From an uncultured Prevotellaceae bacterium (GTDB lineage Bacteria; Bacteroidota; Bacteroidia; Bacteroidales; Bacteroidaceae), in contig OMXV01000001.1 of assembly GCA_900315075.1 (NCBI GenBank), forward strand, positions 62,001 through 126,000: a stretch of DNA of 64,000 nucleotides, read 5' to 3'. Numbering within the stretch: the first letter of the stretch is position 1; every line of letters begins with the position of its first letter. The notes beneath the pieces are model-generated. The model was not told the DNA's origin, did not search any database, and worked only from the letters and a program-made list of their open reading frames with translations. Both the position numbers and the translations under genes were made by a program. Shown piece by piece: positions 1 through 8,738 of the stretch.

Positions 1-420
1 AAGGGACAGCGCGCCTTCGCCCTCACCTTGCAAGCCCGCGAGCAACATATCCGTCGCCAAAAAGCCACATCAAACATCTGTTCGAATGAGAGTCTGATGG
101 CTTTGTTTGCCACTGTCTATATGGCGGTGATGGGTAAGGAAGGCATCAAGGAAGCCGCTCTCCGTTCCTACCAAGGAGCGCACTATCTCTGCGACCAACT
201 CGTAGCAACAGGGCATTTCCGCCTCACCTATGACAAGGAGTTCTTCAATGAGTTCTGCGTCGATTATGATGGTGACCTCGACAATCTGCTTAAACGTCTT
301 GCCAACAATGGCATCTTAGGCGGTGTGAAGATAGACGAAAAGACTCTCATGGTAGCCGTGACAGAGAAACGGACGATAGAAGAGATGAACCAGTTTGTAG
401 AATTAACGAAGGAGGAATAG
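1..420 (+). CDS. gcvPA: Glycine dehydrogenase (decarboxylating) subunit 1, C-terminal part
   Basis: This is the 3' end of the alpha subunit of the glycine cleavage P-protein. The reading frame is open from base 1, so the gene starts before the window and 139 residues remain. The stretch with REQHIRRQKATSNICSNES is typical of the C-terminal half of this family. The P-protein uses PLP to decarboxylate glycine and passes the aminomethyl group to the lipoyl H-protein. The stop is 2 bp before the next gene, which encodes the second, PLP-binding subunit, so the two form one operon and one enzyme. An internal TTG at 28 is not the true start because homology continues upstream of it. Confidence 0.9.
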   Translation, partial: KGQRAFALTLQAREQHIRRQKATSNICSNESLMALFATVYMAVMGKEGIKEAALRSYQGAHYLCDQLVATGHFRLTYDKEFFNEFCVDYDGDLDNLLKRLANNGILGGVKIDEKTLMVAVTEKRTIEEMNQFVELTKEE

Positions 421-422
421 TC

Positions 423-1883
423 ATGAACAACAAACTATACGGAAAACTGATATTCGAATTGTCGAAACCCGGACGCCGTGGCTATTCATTGCCTGTCGCC
501 GACGAACTGAACCGCTATCAACTGCCCACAGAGATGCGCCGTGCTGAAGACGCTAATCTGCCTGAGTGTGACGAGATGACCGTGGTGCGCCACTATACGA
601 ACCACAGTGCCAACAACTTCGGCGTGAACAACGGTTTTTATCCTCTTGGCAGTTGTACAATGAAATACAACCCCGTCATCGACGAGGAGACTGCCGCGCT
701 GCCCTGCCTTGCAGGTCTGCACCCCATGCAACCCGTCGAGACCTGCCAGGGAGCATTACGCATCTACGACGAGACACAGCGCATGCTCTCATCGCTGACC
801 GGCATGAGCGCATTCACACTGAATCCCTTCGCCGGCGCCCACGGTGAGTTGACAGGTCTGATGATTATCCGCGCCTGGCATGAGCGCCGTGGTGACACAA
901 AACGCGTGAAAGTGATTGTTCCTGACTCCGCTCATGGCACCAACCCTGCCTCTGCCGCTGTCTGCGGACTGGAAGTGGTGGAAGTAAAGAGTACCCCTGA
1001 GGGCACTGTAGATGTGGAAAACCTTCGTGGTTTGCTTGACGACACTGTAGCAGCCATGATGATGACCAACCCCAACACCTTAGGACTCTTCGAGAAGGAA
1101 ATACCCGAGATTGCCCAGTTGGTACACGACTGTGGTGGTCTGATGTACTACGACGGTGCCAATCTTAACCCGATGTTGGGTGTCTGCCGTCCTGGCGACA
1201 TGGGTTTCGATGTCATGCATGTCAATCTCCATAAGACATTTGCCACCCCACATGGTGGTGGCGGACCCGGCAGCGGCCCCGTTGGCGTACGCAAAGGCTT
1301 AGAAGACTTACTCCCCACCCCACGTGTGGTGAAGCAAGACGACGGAAGCTATACCGTGAATTGTGAAGAGGGCATCAGCGTAGGTGAGTTCTTCGGCAAT
1401 TTCGCTGTCATCGTGCGTGCCTACACCTATCTGCTCTCCCTTGGCAAAGAGAATGTGAAGATGGTGGGACCACTCGCCACCCTCAACGCCAACTACATCA
1501 AAGAATCGCTCAAGGATGTCTATGAACTGCCCATAGAGGGGCTCTGCAAGCATGAGTTTGTGTTCGACGGTCTGAAAGACAAGCAGACGGGCGTCACCAC
1601 CATGGACGTGGCCAAGCGACTGCTCGACTATGGCTACCATGCACCAACCATCTACTTCCCCCTGCTCTTCCATGAGTCACTGATGATTGAGCCTACCGAG
1701 AGTGAGAGCATCGACACCATCGACGGATTTATCGAGACGATGCGCATCATCGCAGAGGAAGCCGCCCGTGACCCCGAACTGGTGAAGGGTGCTCCCCATA
1801 ACACCCCTATCGGCCGTGTAGATGATGTGCTGGCAGCCAAGAATCCTGTGCTCACTTATAAGAAGTTGATAGAGAATGGATAA
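423..1883 (+). CDS. gcvPB: Glycine dehydrogenase (decarboxylating) subunit 2
   Basis: This 486-residue protein is the PLP-carrying half of the two-subunit P-protein. The sequence HVNLHKTFATPHGGGGPGSG holds the lysine expected to bind PLP, next to the glycine-rich loop of the family. The N-terminal segment with ELSKPGRRGYSLP is also typical. The start is the ATG just after the gcvPA stop. The 3' end overlaps the start of lpdA by 8 bp, which suggests translational coupling. Together gcvPA, gcvPB and lpdA supply the P and L components of glycine cleavage; the T and H genes are not in this window. Confidence 0.95.
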   Translation: MNNKLYGKLIFELSKPGRRGYSLPVADELNRYQLPTEMRRAEDANLPECDEMTVVRHYTNHSANNFGVNNGFYPLGSCTMKYNPVIDEETAALPCLAGLHPMQPVETCQGALRIYDETQRMLSSLTGMSAFTLNPFAGAHGELTGLMIIRAWHERRGDTKRVKVIVPDSAHGTNPASAAVCGLEVVEVKSTPEGTVDVENLRGLLDDTVAAMMMTNPNTLGLFEKEIPEIAQLVHDCGGLMYYDGANLNPMLGVCRPGDMGFDVMHVNLHKTFATPHGGGGPGSGPVGVRKGLEDLLPTPRVVKQDDGSYTVNCEEGISVGEFFGNFAVIVRAYTYLLSLGKENVKMVGPLATLNANYIKESLKDVYELPIEGLCKHEFVFDGLKDKQTGVTTMDVAKRLLDYGYHAPTIYFPLLFHESLMIEPTESESIDTIDGFIETMRIIAEEAARDPELVKGAPHNTPIGRVDDVLAAKNPVLTYKKLIENG

Positions 1884-3258
1884 TATTCAGAGTAATCAGA
1901 GTAGTCCGAGTATTCAGAATAGTCAGAATAATCCGACAGATCTAATCATCATTGGCAGTGGTCCGGGAGGATACCGGACCGCTGAATATGCCGCAAAAAA
2001 CGGTCTTAGCGTCGTCATCATCGAGGAGGGACATGTCGGAGGCACCTGTCTTAACTGCGGTTGCATCCCCACGAAGACCCTCTGCCGCAATGCTGAGGTG
2101 GTGGACTTGGTGCACCGTGGCGAGGCTTTCGGACTCAAGGGCGTGACCTGCGAGATTGACTTCCCGCAGATGATGAACCGTAAGAACCAAGTGGTGGAAA
2201 CCCTACGACAAGGTGTGGAAACGCTGATGTCTGCCCCCGGCATTACATTGGTGCGCGGGAGAGGACGTCTGACATCTGCCACCACCGTGGCTGTGGGCGA
2301 GGAGGAATACACCGCCCGAAACATCATCATCGCCACGGGTTCGCTGCCCAAGATGCTTCCTATCCCCGGTGTAGATAAGTCCATAGTGATGACCTCCACC
2401 GACTTGCTCAACATCGACCACATCCCCGCTCGCCTGTGCATCATTGGTGCCGGCGTCATCGGGATGGAGTTTGCCACCATTTTCAACAGCCTTGGCAGTG
2501 AGGTGACAGTGGTAGAATTTCTTCGTGAATGCCTGCCCGCCCTCGACAGCGATGTAGCGAAACGACTTCGCCAAACCATCGCCCGCAAGGGTGTCAACTT
2601 CATCATGCAGAGTGGAGTATGCGAGGTGACCGACACAGGCATCATCTATGACCGAAAAGGTAAGAAAGCAACAGTGGAAGCCGACGTGGTGCTGATGGCC
2701 ACAGGACGACGCCCCGCCATCGACGACTTAGGTCTCGATGACGTGGGAATACGTTATGGCAAGGGCGGCATTGAGACAGATGAACACCTGCGTACCAACG
2801 TAGATGGCATTTATGCCATCGGTGACGTCAATGGCCGTATGATGCTGGCACACGCTGCCACCTTCCAAGGCATCCACGTAGTGAACCAAATCTTGGGTCG
2901 TGCCGACAGTATCAATCTCGATTTGATTCCAGCCGCCATCTTCACACATCCTGAAGCTGGTGGTGTGGGCATGACCGAAGACCAATGCAAGGCAAGTGGC
3001 ATGGAATACACCTGCCGCAAGGGATTCTACCGCGCCAACGGCAAAGCATTAGCTATGGACGAGACCGACGGTATGGTGAAAATCTTAGCAGATGCCAACG
3101 ACCGCATTATCGGTTGCCACATTTATGGCGCACATGCCGCCGACCTGGTGCAGGAGGCCTCTTCACTTATGGCAATGGGGGCCACTACTGCACAGTTGCG
3201 CGACATTGTACACATCCACCCCACCCTATCGGAGATATTGCAAGAAACGGTGTTTTAA
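1876..3258 (+). CDS. lpdA: Dihydrolipoamide dehydrogenase (E3 / L-protein)
   Basis: This 460-residue flavoprotein oxidises dihydrolipoamide with NAD+. It begins its Rossmann fold at IIIGSGPGGY, has the redox disulfide in GGTCLNCGCIPTK, a second NAD-binding fold at CIIGAGVIGME, and the C-terminal dimer-interface histidine segment HIHPTLSE. It overlaps gcvPB by 8 bp and probably serves glycine cleavage. The first 22 or so residues are an unusual Asn/Ser/Gln-rich extension. They are encoded by imperfect repeats of an AGTAATCAGA/AGTCAGAATA type that resemble intergenic repeats near 59250 and 62455. No other in-frame start fits before the FAD motif, so this ATG is kept. Confidence 0.93.
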   Translation: MDNIQSNQSSPSIQNSQNNPTDLIIIGSGPGGYRTAEYAAKNGLSVVIIEEGHVGGTCLNCGCIPTKTLCRNAEVVDLVHRGEAFGLKGVTCEIDFPQMMNRKNQVVETLRQGVETLMSAPGITLVRGRGRLTSATTVAVGEEEYTARNIIIATGSLPKMLPIPGVDKSIVMTSTDLLNIDHIPARLCIIGAGVIGMEFATIFNSLGSEVTVVEFLRECLPALDSDVAKRLRQTIARKGVNFIMQSGVCEVTDTGIIYDRKGKKATVEADVVLMATGRRPAIDDLGLDDVGIRYGKGGIETDEHLRTNVDGIYAIGDVNGRMMLAHAATFQGIHVVNQILGRADSINLDLIPAAIFTHPEAGGVGMTEDQCKASGMEYTCRKGFYRANGKALAMDETDGMVKILADANDRIIGCHIYGAHAADLVQEASSLMAMGATTAQLRDIVHIHPTLSEILQETVF

Positions 3259-3360
3259 GGTTATGAGGTTATGAGGTCGCTGCGCTTGTAGGTTATGAGG
3301 TCGCTGCGCTTGTAGATTATGAGGTGAGAAAACTTATAAACTTATAAACTCAAAAACTTA
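3259..3360. repeat. GGTTATGAGGT-type intergenic repeat
   Basis: Directly after lpdA, two near-perfect copies of a roughly 24-bp unit (GGTTATGAGGTCGCTGCGCT and a few more bases) lie between about 3267 and 3315. They are followed by GATTATGAGGTGAG and by AT-rich copies of CTTATAAA. The same unit occurs after 32460, 46883 and 56569. Here only the left half of the element is recognisable; the inverted right half (CACCTCATAACC) is absent. Confidence 0.75.
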
Positions 3361-3366
3361 AAAACT

Positions 3367-3398
3367 CTTGGTAGATTCGTGGGAAAAATGTAATTTTG
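3367..3398 (+). promoter_or_regulatory. Bacteroidetes-type promoter upstream of structured RNA and ribE
   Basis: A -7 element TAATTTTG at 3391-3398 is preceded by CTTG at 3367-3370 with a 20-bp gap. This matches the TTTG / TAnnTTTG consensus of the Bacteroidetes primary sigma factor apart from one base. Transcription would start near 3405, just before the structured RNA described next. Confidence 0.6.
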
Positions 3399-3404
3399 CA
3401 GCAG

Positions 3405-3600
3405 AAAAGAAATTTAGGCCGTATCGGGCAGATCGGGATACTCATCAAATTATAGACAACACCGAGATACCTTCTCATGTTAATGGCGGGCCACATCCGT
3501 GAGGACAGCCTTCGGGCCGGTGGATTACAACGACGGAGAAAGTCTCAAATCATATTTGCTCGGAGTTTTCATCACATCGCCGGTACGGCCTTTTTAATTT
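3405..3600 (+). ncRNA. Rod-like structured RNA of unknown class, ending in a U-tract
   Basis: Bases 3416-3427 pair with 3580-3591 in an unbroken 12-bp helix that includes one U-G pair. Inside it, CCGAG (3462-3466) can pair with CTCGG (near 3559-3563), TTCTC (near 3472) with GAGAA (near 3536), ATCC with GGAT, and GCC with GGC around a UUCG loop near 3510. The closing helix runs straight into TTTTTAATTTT, so it may also end transcription. A promoter lies just upstream. The rod shape and size of about 185 nt recall 6S RNA, but a cis-acting leader of ribE is also possible. I found none of the conserved blocks of the FMN riboswitch. The pairings are seen in the sequence; the identity is open. Confidence 0.5.
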
Positions 3601-3602
3601 TG

Positions 3603-3714
3603 AGTAGACAAGTAAACGAGTTGACAAGTTGACAAGGTACTACTTTACTTATCACACACGACTCTTTAAAAAAGCAAACAACTCGTTTACCTGTCAACTT
3701 ATTAACTTGTCAAC
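3603..3714. repeat. GTTGACAAG/ACGAG repeat, inverted pair
   Basis: Tandem units of the form GTAAACGAGTTGACAAGTTGACAAG at 3610-3636 are answered by inverted copies at about 3681-3714. GTTGACAAGTT (3620-3630) and AACTTGTCAAC (3704-3714) are perfect complements, so the block can fold into a hairpin that ends 10 bases before the riboflavin synthase start. Related blocks occur at 20188, 32323, 40849, 51893 and 52796. Confidence 0.7.
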
Positions 3715-3724
3715 TAAAAAAACA

Positions 3725-4339
3725 ATGTTTTCCGGAATAGTAGAAGAAATGGCCACCGTGAAGGCAATCACTCATGATGGCGGCAATGTAGATTTCACAC
3801 TCACCTGTTCGTTTGTCAATGAATTAAAAATCGACCAGAGTGTGAGCCACAATGGTGTGTGTCTGACAGTGGTGAAAATCGACGGTGACGAGTATGTGGT
3901 GACAGCGATGCGTGAAACGCTGGAACGCTCCAACCTTGGGCTTCTTAAGGTAGGTAGCCACGTCAATGTGGAGCGGTCGATGCTGATGAACGGTCGTTTA
4001 GATGGCCATATCGTTCAAGGGCATGTCGATGGCACTGCCACCTGCATTGCCAAGGAGGATGCCGACGGCAGCACTTATTTCACCTTCGAATATCCCTACG
4101 ATGCAGAAATGGCCCGCCGTGGTTATTTTACAGTCGATAAGGGCAGTGTGACGGTCAATGGTGTCTCCTTGACTGTCTGCAATCCCACCGACAACACCTT
4201 CCAAGTGGCTATCATCCCTTACACAATGGAAAGCACCAATTTCCACGACATCGAAGTGGGCACCGTCGTCAACCTCGAATTCGACATTTTAGGGAAGTAT
4301 ATTGCGAGGATAATGAAACTACCCTTCAATCCTCAATAA
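3725..4339 (+). CDS. ribE: Riboflavin synthase alpha chain
   Basis: This protein of 204 residues converts two molecules of 6,7-dimethyl-8-ribityllumazine into riboflavin. It shows the expected two similar lumazine-binding halves: the N-terminal MFSGIVEE with VNGVCL-like SHNGVCLTVV, and a second half starting near GHIVQGHVDGTA with VNGVSLTV. Starting at ATG 3725 gives the family's usual MF-GIVEE N-terminus. The frame is open upstream to 3629, but that part is made of the intergenic repeat and is not homologous. The gene ends convergently with the next one, overlapping it by 7 bp. Confidence 0.93.
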   Translation: MFSGIVEEMATVKAITHDGGNVDFTLTCSFVNELKIDQSVSHNGVCLTVVKIDGDEYVVTAMRETLERSNLGLLKVGSHVNVERSMLMNGRLDGHIVQGHVDGTATCIAKEDADGSTYFTFEYPYDAEMARRGYFTVDKGSVTVNGVSLTVCNPTDNTFQVAIIPYTMESTNFHDIEVGTVVNLEFDILGKYIARIMKLPFNPQ

Positions 4340-5109
4340 TAAGTAATATTATAATGTGTGAATCCGTCTTCGGAATCGGCTCGTAGTGGACGGCCCTCTT
4401 CATCAGCTTCGATGATTGTGTGAGTTCTTGACAACAGGGGGGTGTCGGGGAAGAAGAGCGCCAAAGGCGGGTATGCATCCTCACCAACCTGATTGACAGC
4501 CCTACCGTCGGCCTCATAAGAATAACGTTGTTCCCCATCTTCGTTCACTAAACGGATAATACGGCCTTCTTCATCGTAGTACAAAGTTCCTATCTTCGTG
4601 GGAGGTTCACTATTTAGCTTTGAATAGACATCAGTACTCTTACCATTGTCACGATATTCAAAGGTGACATAAAATATCTCTGGCTCCGTTTTGTCTTCAT
4701 CGCCGAAACCAGCATCCTCGCCTTCGTTTTTGATGGCCCGACCATTCTGCCAGGTGATTTTACCGGTATATCCATGGTCAGACATATTGATGGTTGTGAG
4801 ATTTCCATCGCGGTCGAATTCGTAGGAATAGCCAAAGCCAGCCTCAAAGCCGAATTCCACCATCTTTATACCTTCAGAAAAACCAAGCAGTTGAGCCTCT
4901 GAAGGTCCTTTTGCAACTTCTTTTTTCTCTTCTTCCTCCTCTTTTGCAGGCTCATCTTTGTCGTTGTCATTATTATCAGCAACGACGGGGTCTTCTGTCT
5001 TGACATCTTTTCCATCTTTCGACACTAATTGATAGATGAGAAAACCGCCCAATGTTAGCACCAATGCCGCCACAACGGCGATGGTAATGGTTTTTCCTGT
5101 TTTGTCCAT
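4333..5109 (-). CDS. Membrane-anchored protein of unknown function
   Basis: This protein of 258 residues has one N-terminal membrane helix (about residues 8-27, ITIAVVAALVLTLGGFLIYQ). A very acidic linker rich in D, E and K follows (about 35-68). The C-terminal part of about 180 residues contains repeated short strand motifs of the kind YEFDRDGNLTTINMSDHGY, YYDEEGRIIRL and EADEEGRPLRAD. These resemble YD/RHS-like beta-hairpin repeats, which suggests an extracytoplasmic beta-rich domain. I do not recognise a specific family. It lies upstream of nothing obvious and is separated from the rhamnosidase by 116 bp that hold several copies of CTAACT(T)CTAACT. Confidence 0.75.
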   Translation of the reverse strand: MDKTGKTITIAVVAALVLTLGGFLIYQLVSKDGKDVKTEDPVVADNNDNDKDEPAKEEEEEKKEVAKGPSEAQLLGFSEGIKMVEFGFEAGFGYSYEFDRDGNLTTINMSDHGYTGKITWQNGRAIKNEGEDAGFGDEDKTEPEIFYVTFEYRDNGKSTDVYSKLNSEPPTKIGTLYYDEEGRIIRLVNEDGEQRYSYEADGRAVNQVGEDAYPPLALFFPDTPLLSRTHTIIEADEEGRPLRADSEDGFTHYNITYY

Positions 5110-5225
5110 AATGATTGATATTTATGTTACTCTTTCAAGTTTCTCTACGCTCAATTTGCAGTAGTTAAACGCTTCCTCACATCACCTCTACATTATACTT
5201 CTAACTCCTAACTTCTAACTCTTAA

Positions 5226-8200
5226 CTAAAATTTCGGTCGATGGCGGCGGCGATCCCAATACCAGAGGTCGAGACCCACGCTGAAGGATGAGGGATAGGC
5301 GCGAGTGCCGTCGGTAAGACGGAAGAGAGGCACAAGGCTCTGGGTGTAGGAGAAGGTGAGTGGCCCGATGGATGCTGTTGCCAACCAACTTGCCCTGAAG
5401 GTATTGGTATGGAAGGGGGCATCATCGTTCTCTTTCTCACCTCGATAGCGATAATGATAATCGGAGAAGTCGAGGTGCAGGATAGGACCTGTTTGTATTG
5501 ACAACTGCCGCCCATAAGTCTGTAGTCCTACGAGGAAAGGTATTCTGATGGAGGCATTCATCAATTCATTGGTTATCAGTTTGTCATTTATCGGTTGGAA
5601 CTCCATTCGTCCACCCACTTTTTTTGCTAACATATACGGGTCGAACTCATAGAATTCTACAGTCATCTGTAGTCCCGAGCTGTAGCCCGCAATGCCCCGA
5701 TAGAAATTCTTTGAAAACTGCAAGACGGTAAATCCAATCTCAACCCTATCAGAGAATCCCGAAGGTAAATGGAAACCATCGTAGGACTTTCCAAAGATAC
5801 CATCATGTAGATACGACTTTCCTACCCAGAAAAGTGGCAATTGTGGGTCGTAACATTCTGAGAGTTCATTTTGATGATGAAAATCATCCATACTTTTATC
5901 TAAACACTCAAAATAACCTATTAAGTGTGCGGAATATTGTTCCTTCATAGGCCGATAGTCGGGTTTCTCCACCTCACACCCCTTAGGAACAGTCACGCTG
6001 AGTGTGGAATCTTTTTTATTGAATTCCACGGAGATAGGTCCATAGAGTGTGCGATATGTAGCCCTGATTTCCTTGATATCGCCCACCGCCTGCGGATCAA
6101 TGACGAGGTGTCTCATGCCATGAGTACCAGGTTTCTGTCTGACACCCACAATGGTACGGAAGAGCCACTCGTCAATCTGTCCCAACATAAAATGGTTTTC
6201 GGAAGACCCCTGCCGTGGGTCCCATTGTTCGGTAAGCGTAGTGGCCCCCTGCTTGATTTGGAATCCATATCCCGGTGTCTCGTAGTGGTTGAGCATCTTA
6301 AAGAGCAACTCATTCTGTCCGTTGTCGGCTAAGACGCGGAAGAGATAGCGGTTGCCCACATCACCGGTGGTGAGGCGGTCGCCATGGGCATGGATGTCGC
6401 GAATAAGCGACTGAAGGACAGCCTCCTTGTTGTCGCCCGTGATACCGAGAAAAAGCGGCAAGGCATTGCTTGCCTGGCTCCCCGTGCCATAGTAGCATGA
6501 GTCAGGGTGATAGAAATGGGCGTTGAATGCCGTCACTACTTGATTGTATAGTTCTTGGTATTTCTGTTGGTCTTCGTATTGCCCTATCATTCTTGCCGCT
6601 TCAGTAATAAGCTGCAAGTCGTAGATATAATGAGCGGTGGCCACTAATGGAACGGGGGTGTTTTGAGAGAATCCCGGTCGTTTGGGGCCGTAGTCATACC
6701 AGTCGCCGAGTCCATGACTGACAATGCCGTCCTCCGCCCTTGAGGTGAGGTAATCGACATAGCGTCGCATCGGTTCGTAGTTGTCGATGATGAGGGTGCT
6801 GTCGCCGTAGGCATCATAATACATAAATGGGAGTATGACGAGCGTGGAGCCCCATTCTGGCGAGTCGTCGAAGAGATTGCCGAAGGAGACATACTGAGGT
6901 GCTGTGGTAGGCACCATACCGTTGGGTTTCTGTGTATCGACGATGTCGCGTATGATTTTGGGCACGAGCCTTGTCATGTCGAAATTGTAGAGCAGTGACG
7001 GCCCACAGAGATGGTCCTGCTCCAGCCATCCCAACTTTTCTCGTTGTGGACAGTCGGTGAGTACGCCCTGCATATTCGACATTTCCGCTTTCAGGATGAG
7101 GTCATGCGTTTTTGTCAGGATTTCATTGTCGCACCAGAATATAGAAGTGTTTGGGGCTGCATTTGAAATAAAAAGGCTCTGTAAACTGCTGATTACTGGC
7201 AATTCATCGGGATTCTTAGCTCCTTTCATCACAGCACCCTCTACCTGTATGTACCTGAAACCATAGTAGGAGAAACGTGGATGCCAGAATTCCTCTTTAT
7301 CTCCACGGAGAGTGTATTCATAGTAATGTGGCCGCCCTGTTTGCGACTGGTCACAGGCACCCTGAGGTGTGAGCCGTTCCGAGACGATAAGCGTCACCTT
7401 CTGTCCTCGTTTTCCCTTGACCCTCAATCCCGGGAAACCGGCGAGGTTCTGGCCCATATCGCAGACAAATGCCCCTTTGCTGACGGTACGCTTAGTGGCT
7501 TGCGAAGCAGCCTCCAGGGAGTCAGTTGGGATGGTCTTTGTTGACTTTGGAATATAGTAATCGAAGATACACACTGTTTGTGCACATTCTGGACGTAGTT
7601 TGCCCGTTGGTCCCTCTGTGAAGACAGCTTTCTTCCAGTTGCTGTCGTCAAACTCGCCCTTGCCGAGGCCATCTTGTTCCAGACGTGCATCGTATGATTC
7701 ACCGCCATAGATGCTGTTGAAGGTAATGGGACTTGGTGTCCAGCGCCAACTGTCGTCGCTGACGATATATTCCGTGGTACCATCATCGTAGATGATGTCC
7801 ATGCGCAGCAGCAGTTGTAGAGGTCCGTAGCTGCCAATCAACTTGGCATATCGTGAGCCACGCTGCACATTGAAAAAGCCATTACCCAAGAGCACATTGA
7901 TGGCATTGTCGCCTTGCCGCAGTTCATCGGTCACATCATAGGTGTCGTAATAGACAGTATGATTGTAATCACTCCACAGGGGTGTGAACATCTTGCTACT
8001 GGTGTTGAAGCCGTTATTCTCATGGAATGAAAGTCTGACGTCTTCACTTTTAAAATTACCATTGATTGCCATCTCGTAATGACCAAGTCCACAGACATAC
8101 ACTATGGCAGAAGCCACCTTGCGGTCGGTATGGAATTTCTTACGTAGAATGATGCTGCGAGCCGAGAGGGTATCCACATCTGCCCATTTAGTTTTGACGG

Positions 8201-8738
8201 AGTCTTTCTTGAAGACTTCGTTACTCCAACTGCCATCAGGGATGTGGGCATCTTTCTTGGTGATGGCCCCTATCCATTGTGGGGTGAGTGATGTGTTCTG
8301 TCCTGCATGTAAGTTGTTGGGTAGTGCCTTGATGTCTTCTGGAGCCACGCGGATACACTGTTCTCTGCTCCAGTCTGACCAATGGTTCCACTGCTCATTA
8401 TCCTTGCTTTGATAACCAATTCTCACGCGCCAATAGTAGCCGAATTGGTTGGGGGCGAGGTATGGCAATTCGATGAGTTGGCTTTCTTCCGACTCTATCA
8501 CACCACTGTCGTAAATCATTTCCTCGGTGAGGTTTTCATAGACTTGTATTTGATAGACATTCTGAGAAATAGGCCAGTTGTCTTTGTCGTCATATTGCCA
8601 CCCTACACGAATCTTTCCCGCTTCCACCACAGCCATCTGACCACGCTGGTAGTTACAGGTGGTCTGGATGATTTTGAGATGAGCCTGAATGCCGAGCACA
8701 AACATCAGGAAAATTGCGAGGAAGAGACTCTTTTTCAT
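5226..8738 (-). CDS. Alpha-L-rhamnosidase (GH78-type) with C-terminal barrel-like extension
   Basis: A signal peptide (MKKSLFLAIFLMFVLGIQA) leads a large secreted glycosidase. Fibronectin-like and carbohydrate-binding beta domains fill the first 500 or so residues. The (alpha/alpha)6 catalytic domain follows, with the family-typical DCPQREKLGWLEQDH near residue 565 and SSENHFMLGQIDEW near 845. It should remove terminal L-rhamnose from plant or microbial glycans. GH78 enzymes usually end soon after the C-terminal beta domain. This protein of 1170 residues instead continues from about residue 927 for 240 residues of alternating amphipathic strands that end in SFSVGLDLWYWDRR, like an outer-membrane barrel. 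That may be a true fusion or a lost stop between neighbours. Confidence 0.87.
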   Translation of the reverse strand: MKKSLFLAIFLMFVLGIQAHLKIIQTTCNYQRGQMAVVEAGKIRVGWQYDDKDNWPISQNVYQIQVYENLTEEMIYDSGVIESEESQLIELPYLAPNQFGYYWRVRIGYQSKDNEQWNHWSDWSREQCIRVAPEDIKALPNNLHAGQNTSLTPQWIGAITKKDAHIPDGSWSNEVFKKDSVKTKWADVDTLSARSIILRKKFHTDRKVASAIVYVCGLGHYEMAINGNFKSEDVRLSFHENNGFNTSSKMFTPLWSDYNHTVYYDTYDVTDELRQGDNAINVLLGNGFFNVQRGSRYAKLIGSYGPLQLLLRMDIIYDDGTTEYIVSDDSWRWTPSPITFNSIYGGESYDARLEQDGLGKGEFDDSNWKKAVFTEGPTGKLRPECAQTVCIFDYYIPKSTKTIPTDSLEAASQATKRTVSKGAFVCDMGQNLAGFPGLRVKGKRGQKVTLIVSERLTPQGACDQSQTGRPHYYEYTLRGDKEEFWHPRFSYYGFRYIQVEGAVMKGAKNPDELPVISSLQSLFISNAAPNTSIFWCDNEILTKTHDLILKAEMSNMQGVLTDCPQREKLGWLEQDHLCGPSLLYNFDMTRLVPKIIRDIVDTQKPNGMVPTTAPQYVSFGNLFDDSPEWGSTLVILPFMYYDAYGDSTLIIDNYEPMRRYVDYLTSRAEDGIVSHGLGDWYDYGPKRPGFSQNTPVPLVATAHYIYDLQLITEAARMIGQYEDQQKYQELYNQVVTAFNAHFYHPDSCYYGTGSQASNALPLFLGITGDNKEAVLQSLIRDIHAHGDRLTTGDVGNRYLFRVLADNGQNELLFKMLNHYETPGYGFQIKQGATTLTEQWDPRQGSSENHFMLGQIDEWLFRTIVGVRQKPGTHGMRHLVIDPQAVGDIKEIRATYRTLYGPISVEFNKKDSTLSVTVPKGCEVEKPDYRPMKEQYSAHLIGYFECLDKSMDDFHHQNELSECYDPQLPLFWVGKSYLHDGIFGKSYDGFHLPSGFSDRVEIGFTVLQFSKNFYRGIAGYSSGLQMTVEFYEFDPYMLAKKVGGRMEFQPINDKLITNELMNASIRIPFLVGLQTYGRQLSIQTGPILHLDFSDYHYRYRGEKENDDAPFHTNTFRASWLATASIGPLTFSYTQSLVPLFRLTDGTRAYPSSFSVGLDLWYWDRRRHRPKF

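Noticed and set aside
3405-3600. FMN riboswitch before riboflavin synthase
   Set aside because: The gene context invites it, but the conserved FMN blocks (for example the GGCGGT-like and GATTCCGG-like segments and the AGTCCGGATG end) are not found. Only an unassigned structured RNA is claimed.
3629-3724. Longer riboflavin synthase from an upstream ATG
   Set aside because: The extra residues are encoded by the GTTGAC repeat block, and the family begins at MFSGIVEE.
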